NCBI GenBank assembly: GCA_022616615.1
Contig: JAKEER010000313.1
Coordinates: 1-36,301, forward strand
From: Acidobacteriota bacterium
GTDB lineage: Bacteria; Acidobacteriota; Terriglobia; Versatilivoradales; Versatilivoraceae
Direction of reading: 5' to 3'
Length of the DNA: 36,301 bases
A program made the translations under genes and the position numbers. Below the pieces are notes generated by a model. It was not told where the DNA came from, did no database searches, and saw nothing but the letters and a program-made list of their open reading frames with translations. This document shows, piece after piece, positions 32,724 to 36,301 of the stretch (position 1 is the stretch's first letter; each line of letters opens with the position of its first letter).

Positions 32724-32858
32724 CTAGACCGCGATAAATGCGTAGACCAGACCACCAATCACCGCGGCCGCCACGACCAGGATGATCGCTCCTTCCACAA
32801 TTCGTTCCTTCCAGGATTTCCGGCCAGCGAGTTTGGGATCGTCCAGTTGCTCAAACAT
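32724..32858 (-). CDS. Small single-helix membrane protein, 44 residues
   Basis: The ATG at 32858 has a purine-rich AAGGGGGA stretch upstream. The product starts MFEQLDDPKLAGRKSWKERI and continues into one hydrophobic helix (GAIILVVAAAVIGGLVYAFIAV) ending at TAG 32724. A charged head followed by a clean membrane helix is unlikely by chance in this GC range. No family is recognised; the role is unknown. Confidence 0.5.
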   Translation of the reverse strand: MFEQLDDPKLAGRKSWKERIVEGAIILVVAAAVIGGLVYAFIAV

Positions 32859-32896
32859 TGATCCATCCCCCTTTGAGATTCGACCGTGCCCCTAAG

Positions 32897-33232
32897 CTAC
32901 GTCCTTGCATCCCCGATGACCCAACCATTTTTCGAGCTGGGATCTAGTTGAAACCCGGCGCGTCGAGTGTTCCTTCTGGCGTAATACATACACCATCGGA
33001 CGTGGGCGAGAAAACGCGTGCCGTTCTGCCCCTCAATTCTGAACAATTGCTGTCGGCGTAGGTCGCGACTAAGCAGCACGCAACCTCCATCTTTGGAGAC
33101 ATTCTCAGTCAGGACCTGATCGGCGAATACCGAGCCATACTCATCCTGTCCGGTCATGGTCAGAGGAATCTGCAGGCTTATTCTTTTTGTGCTGCGACGA
33201 CTGCCAACACCGTTTGTTTTTGACGAGTTCAC
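32897..33232 (-). CDS. PilZ-domain-like protein
   Basis: A 111-residue protein. RRSTKRISLQIPL (12-24) resembles the Arg-rich c-di-GMP-binding opening RRxxR of PilZ, and VLTENVSKDGGCVLLSRDL (40-58) resembles the second motif (D/N)xSxxG. The rest forms the short beta-barrel with ARRNTRRAGFQLDP. In PilZ proteins these two motifs bind cyclic di-GMP and alter partner activity. The start is GTG 33232 with GGAGG about 9 nt upstream. The second motif departs from the usual D-x-S-x-x-G (here N-V-S-K-D-G), so nucleotide binding is uncertain. Confidence 0.7.
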   Translation of the reverse strand: MNSSKTNGVGSRRSTKRISLQIPLTMTGQDEYGSVFADQVLTENVSKDGGCVLLSRDLRRQQLFRIEGQNGTRFLAHVRWCMYYARRNTRRAGFQLDPSSKNGWVIGDART

Positions 33233-33553
33233 GTGGCTATGCCTCCAGTCGAGACCTCGCGGAAGAGTGTTTGGTTACGAGATCAACAAATCGTTCAGGG
33301 TAGCAGTCCTCCTGTCTTCTTGACCGCTGGAATCCTTGATCGGGATCCCGTAACCATGGAGTAGCTGTCATGGTGACCTCCTCAATCCAGAGGAAACCGT
33401 CGAGGAATGAGTTCCCACTGAGTCCCTCTTCTTAATTCTAGCTCCAAATAAGCTCTCTCGATACGGTTTGAATTTCCACTACCTGAAGTGCGATGGACCA
33501 ACAGGGAGGCCGCGCCGTGATCTTGGCCAGAAGACACGACCATCAGGTTCGAC
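33233..33553. other. Intergenic gap without recognised gene
   Basis: About 320 bp between the PilZ-like start and the NmrA-like stop, both on minus. A GGAGG-like cluster near 33375 has no start codon behind it that opens a credible frame. No hairpin or repeat stood out. Confidence 0.4.
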
Positions 33554-34465
33554 TCAAATCCCCATGGCTTTCGCATCTTTCTGGCTCCGATAGACCGCGG
33601 CAAAACTCTCTGCGAATTGTTCAAACGACGTTGGAGTCGTATTAGCAGCAGTCCGTTTTTCTAACGGTCGCACACGTTCCTCATTCAAGGCACGATCCAT
33701 CTCGTTCAACGACCGCGCCACATCTTGCGACAATCCCATAGCCACCATGGCCTGCTCGGCTTGTTCATAAGGGAATTGAACATAGGCCAGCTCTTCCTTG
33801 CCGATGGCCTTGCCAATGATTCGAGTGGCTTCTTCCATAGAGATATCCCGCTGCCCCAGTAGCTCTCTGGTCGATTGGCCGGAAAAATCCAGGCTGAGCA
33901 AAAGCTGTGCCGCAACCTCAGCGATATCCCGCGTGGCGATCATCGGGATCGGCAGATCCCCCCTTAACGGGGTGCCGTTAATATTCTGGTTTCTGATGAG
34001 GTCGAGACTAAAGAAGAGATTCTCCATGAAGAAGCCGGGGCGCAGGTGAATGATGTTCACTCCCTGGAGTTGGTTCAACTGCTGCTCGACGTCGTAAAGC
34101 CCACTGATGGGGCCGGCCCCTTCTGAGAGATGGGCTCCCACACTACTCAGGTTGACGACGAACGGAATCACCGCTCGGCGAATCGCGCTGGCGTACGCCG
34201 CGCCGACTTCATTCTGATAGGCGCGGAAGTCCGCCGCCGCATAGTTTGGAGGAATCAAGACATACACCGCCTGTGCCCCTTGAAAAGCGCGCACCATCGC
34301 CGAGCCATCGGTTACCGAACCGACAAAGGCTTCGGCTCCTTTCTCGACAAGCGACTGCAAGCGTTCAGCGTTTCGTCCAATCGCCCTCACTTTCTTCCCC
34401 TTTGCCAGTAATGTCTCGGCGATGACTCTGCCCGTGTTGCCTGTTGCACTAGTGACTACGTACAT
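33554..34465 (-). CDS. NmrA-type NAD(P)-binding protein
   Basis: A 303-residue atypical short-chain dehydrogenase. The Rossmann start is MYVVTSATGNTGRVIAETLL (SATGNTG for the GxxGxxG loop), then VRAIGRNAERLQSL, DVEQQLNQLQGVNIIHLRPG and FFMENLF, typical of NmrA/QOR2/azoreductase-like proteins. The catalytic Tyr-Lys pair of classical SDRs is not evident, so it may be a redox sensor or a quinone reductase. AAAGGAG lies about 7 nt before the ATG. No operon partner; it diverges from the TonB receptor gene. Confidence 0.88.
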   Translation of the reverse strand: MYVVTSATGNTGRVIAETLLAKGKKVRAIGRNAERLQSLVEKGAEAFVGSVTDGSAMVRAFQGAQAVYVLIPPNYAAADFRAYQNEVGAAYASAIRRAVIPFVVNLSSVGAHLSEGAGPISGLYDVEQQLNQLQGVNIIHLRPGFFMENLFFSLDLIRNQNINGTPLRGDLPIPMIATRDIAEVAAQLLLSLDFSGQSTRELLGQRDISMEEATRIIGKAIGKEELAYVQFPYEQAEQAMVAMGLSQDVARSLNEMDRALNEERVRPLEKRTAANTTPTSFEQFAESFAAVYRSQKDAKAMGI

Positions 34466-34838
34466 TGGATTCTCCTTTCTCTTGCCCTTTGTGCCTCTTG
34501 GCCCCAGCGACGACCACTGGGGTCTCCAATCTAGAATTGATACTCAAGAGTCAGATCCTGCTAACCTTCAGACAACCAGTTTATCAAGATCTATCGCCAA
34601 TGACGAATGCTCCTGCGGGTGTTCAACCTCGAACCGAGACCGACGATGATTGTTGAATGACGAAAGCTTGCTATCGCGAGGAAACGCTAAACCGCCAAGA
34701 ACAAGCCGAAGCACTCGTGGAATCTGGGTAACTTCGATCCAGCAAAGGACAGGCGTTGAATATTAATGCCTTTAGCCAGCCGCCACCTTTCCAATGAACC
34801 TATCTAGCGAGCCGAATTCTTCCATAAGGAGGAGACGT
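34466..34838. other. Divergent intergenic region between NmrA-like and TonB receptor genes
   Basis: About 370 bp must hold both promoters. CCCCAG/CTGGGG form a small hairpin near 34502-34522. An AT-rich patch TTGAATATTAATG near 34755 could belong to the receptor promoter, but no paired -35/-10 could be defended. No ORF. Confidence 0.4.
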
Positions 34839-36301
34839 ATGAATAGGAGACGCGTTTCTGCAGCTTTTGCGGTTGTTCTCGGTTTGATGTTATTGACATC
34901 GATCGGGCTTGCCCAGGGGAATTTAGGCGGCTTGACCGGGAACCTTACCGATGAATCCGGGGCCTCCGTACCGGAGGCATCCATTACCCTGCGCAGCCAG
35001 GAGACCAACAATGTCTACACAGCCGCCATGACTGGCGAGGGCGCGTATGCTTTTCGCGCGGTGCCGCCTGGGACTTATCGTCTCGAAGCCGAACGTGCCG
35101 GCTTTAAGAAGTTTGTGCTGGAGCGCGTGGTCATTCTGACGGCCACCACCAGTCAGCTCGACATCAGCCTGAAGGTCGGTGAGGTCACCGAATCCATTAC
35201 CGTGTCGGAAAGTCCTATTGGCTTGCAGACCACCTCGCCTGAGGTCAGCACCGTCATGCAACGCCAGACGCTGCTCGATCTGCCCATTCAAATCGGCGGC
35301 AGCGGCGCCACGACCGCCGCTACCGGACGGCGACAGCCCGAGAACTTCATCTTTCTCACCCCGGGAGTTGTCGGCATCCCTTGGTCCAAAAACATCAACG
35401 GCAGCCCGGATTTCACCAATGAGGTCCTGTACGAGGGGGTCTCGGCGCAGCTTGCTACGACGCCCGGTTTTCTGGCGCAGACTTCCCCTCCGTACGAAGC
35501 CGTCGAGGAATTTAAGGTTCAGAACACGCTTTTTCCCGCGGAATTTGGCCGGGGCCTCGGCGTGCTCAATTTTACGCTCCGTTCCGGCACTAACCAGTTT
35601 CACGGAACACTCTTCGAGTTCTTCCGAAACGATAAGCTCGACGCTCGCGCGTTCTTTTCCGCGACGCGGCCGAGGATTCGATACAATGAATTCGGCGGCA
35701 GCTTCGGAGGGCCGGTGTGGATTCCGAAGCTGTACGACGGCAAGGACCGCACCTTCTTCAATTTCAATTACGCCGGGTTGCGCAATTCTCCAGCTCCGCC
35801 GAGCACGTTGTACAGCCTGCCGCCCGCAGCTTTCCTACGAGGGGACTTTTCCTCTTATCGCGATGCAGCCGGAAATCTGATTCCGATCTTTGACCCGGCG
35901 ACTACTCTTAGTGACGGGAGCCGTACTCCGTTTCCGGGCAACGTGATTCCCAGCGACCGGTTCAGCCAGGTAGCACGGAATCTGCTGCCACTGATCCCGA
36001 ATCCGGAGAGGCCGGGATACTTCAATAATTTTCTGGATCGCAGCTTCAGCCGCGCTAAGGACACCGTGTGGTCGATGAAGGTGGATCAGATCATCACGCA
36101 AAACCATCGGGTCAGTTTTTCGTTCTGGACAAGTATGACCGGCGCCGGGCCGGTTGGACGTAACTTTCTAGGGCGCGACACCCCGCTCGGGTTCTGGTTT
36201 TATGGCCCGGTGGAGGGCGTCAATTACCGCGTGAACTACGACCAGACGATTCGTCCCAACCTGCTGCACCATTTCGGCTACGGGTTTACCTACAGCAACC
36301 C
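34839..36301 (+). CDS. TonB-dependent receptor, Oar-like, N-terminal part
   Basis: About 487 residues visible before the right edge. A signal peptide (1-26, basic start and VLGLMLLTSIGLAQ core) is followed by a carboxypeptidase-regulatory-like beta domain (about 29-115: LTDESGASVPEASITLRSQE, then GAYAFRAVPPGTYRLEAE). Next comes a TonB plug-like region with VLNFTLRSGTNQFHGTLFEF and NDKLDARAFF, then barrel strands (FNEFGGSFGGPV-type motif). This layout is the outer-membrane Oar-like receptor abundant in Acidobacteriota; the ligand is unknown, perhaps oligosaccharide or peptide. AAGGAGG lies a few bases before the ATG at 34839. The full family is about 1000-1200 residues, so over half is outside the window. 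Confidence 0.93.
   Translation, partial: MNRRRVSAAFAVVLGLMLLTSIGLAQGNLGGLTGNLTDESGASVPEASITLRSQETNNVYTAAMTGEGAYAFRAVPPGTYRLEAERAGFKKFVLERVVILTATTSQLDISLKVGEVTESITVSESPIGLQTTSPEVSTVMQRQTLLDLPIQIGGSGATTAATGRRQPENFIFLTPGVVGIPWSKNINGSPDFTNEVLYEGVSAQLATTPGFLAQTSPPYEAVEEFKVQNTLFPAEFGRGLGVLNFTLRSGTNQFHGTLFEFFRNDKLDARAFFSATRPRIRYNEFGGSFGGPVWIPKLYDGKDRTFFNFNYAGLRNSPAPPSTLYSLPPAAFLRGDFSSYRDAAGNLIPIFDPATTLSDGSRTPFPGNVIPSDRFSQVARNLLPLIPNPERPGYFNNFLDRSFSRAKDTVWSMKVDQIITQNHRVSFSFWTSMTGAGPVGRNFLGRDTPLGFWFYGPVEGVNYRVNYDQTIRPNLLHHFGYGFTYSN

Overview
The window looks like chromosomal DNA of an Acidobacteriota member (Solibacter/Bryobacter-like is a guess). Two lineage markers sit at its ends. At 1-393 is the N-terminus of a secreted protein carrying the start of the acidobacterial VWFA-related domain. 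At 34839-36301 is a TonB-dependent, Oar-like receptor with an N-terminal carboxypeptidase-regulatory-like domain. Other traits are the predominance of chromosomal housekeeping genes, many palindromic intergenic repeats, and several genes whose best-supported start is TTG behind a strong Shine-Dalgarno sequence. No rRNA, tRNA, CRISPR array, prophage or complete insertion sequence was seen.

Layout. 1-3240: secreted VWFA protein (partial, minus), an RpoH-like sigma factor (minus), a decayed response-regulator tail, and htpX (plus) ending in a strong terminator. 3345-5269: a map-fur pair on minus in which the Fur repressor is fused to a rubrerythrin-like diiron domain. 5415-9190: a DUF815 AAA+ ATPase (plus) and a glycogen/alpha-glucan phosphorylase (minus). 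9449-12457: a small DUF5658-like membrane protein, MITE-like palindromic DNA, a Tat-exported SelA-type PLP protein and an FmdB zinc ribbon. 12492-19549: a fatty-acid/phospholipid cluster on minus, read from a perfect-consensus promoter in the order yceD(DUF177)-rpmF-plsX-fabD-fabG-acpP-fabF, followed by a GDP-L-fucose synthase. fabH is missing from its usual place. 19602-22303: dGTPase-like HD protein, membrane-anchored TPR protein and yceH.

22529-24940 is a compact restriction-modification cassette on plus: cytosine-C5 methyltransferase, GIY-YIG nuclease and Vsr-like nuclease. It has its own promoter and is wedged between minus-strand housekeeping genes. 24993-28288: uvrB and a uronate-isomerase-like gene. 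28400-31558: remains of what resembles an arsenosugar-type cluster, with a truncated mercuric-reductase-like gene facing a translationally coupled operon of a TIGR04283-type glycosyltransferase, a DUF547 protein and a TVP38/TMEM64 membrane protein. 31590-33232: two repeat/MITE elements, an Mth938-like protein whose stop codon lies inside a MITE terminal repeat, a possible frameshifted remnant, a 44-residue membrane protein and a PilZ-like protein. The window closes with an NmrA-type NAD(P)-binding protein and the start of the TonB-dependent receptor.

The best candidates for something new are the Fur-rubrerythrin fusion (a one-protein metal/peroxide sensor plus diiron domain), the three-gene R-M cassette with two nucleases of uncertain division of labour, and the degraded arsenosugar-type locus. 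Everything here is read by eye. Family assignments rest on recognised motifs, not on searches.
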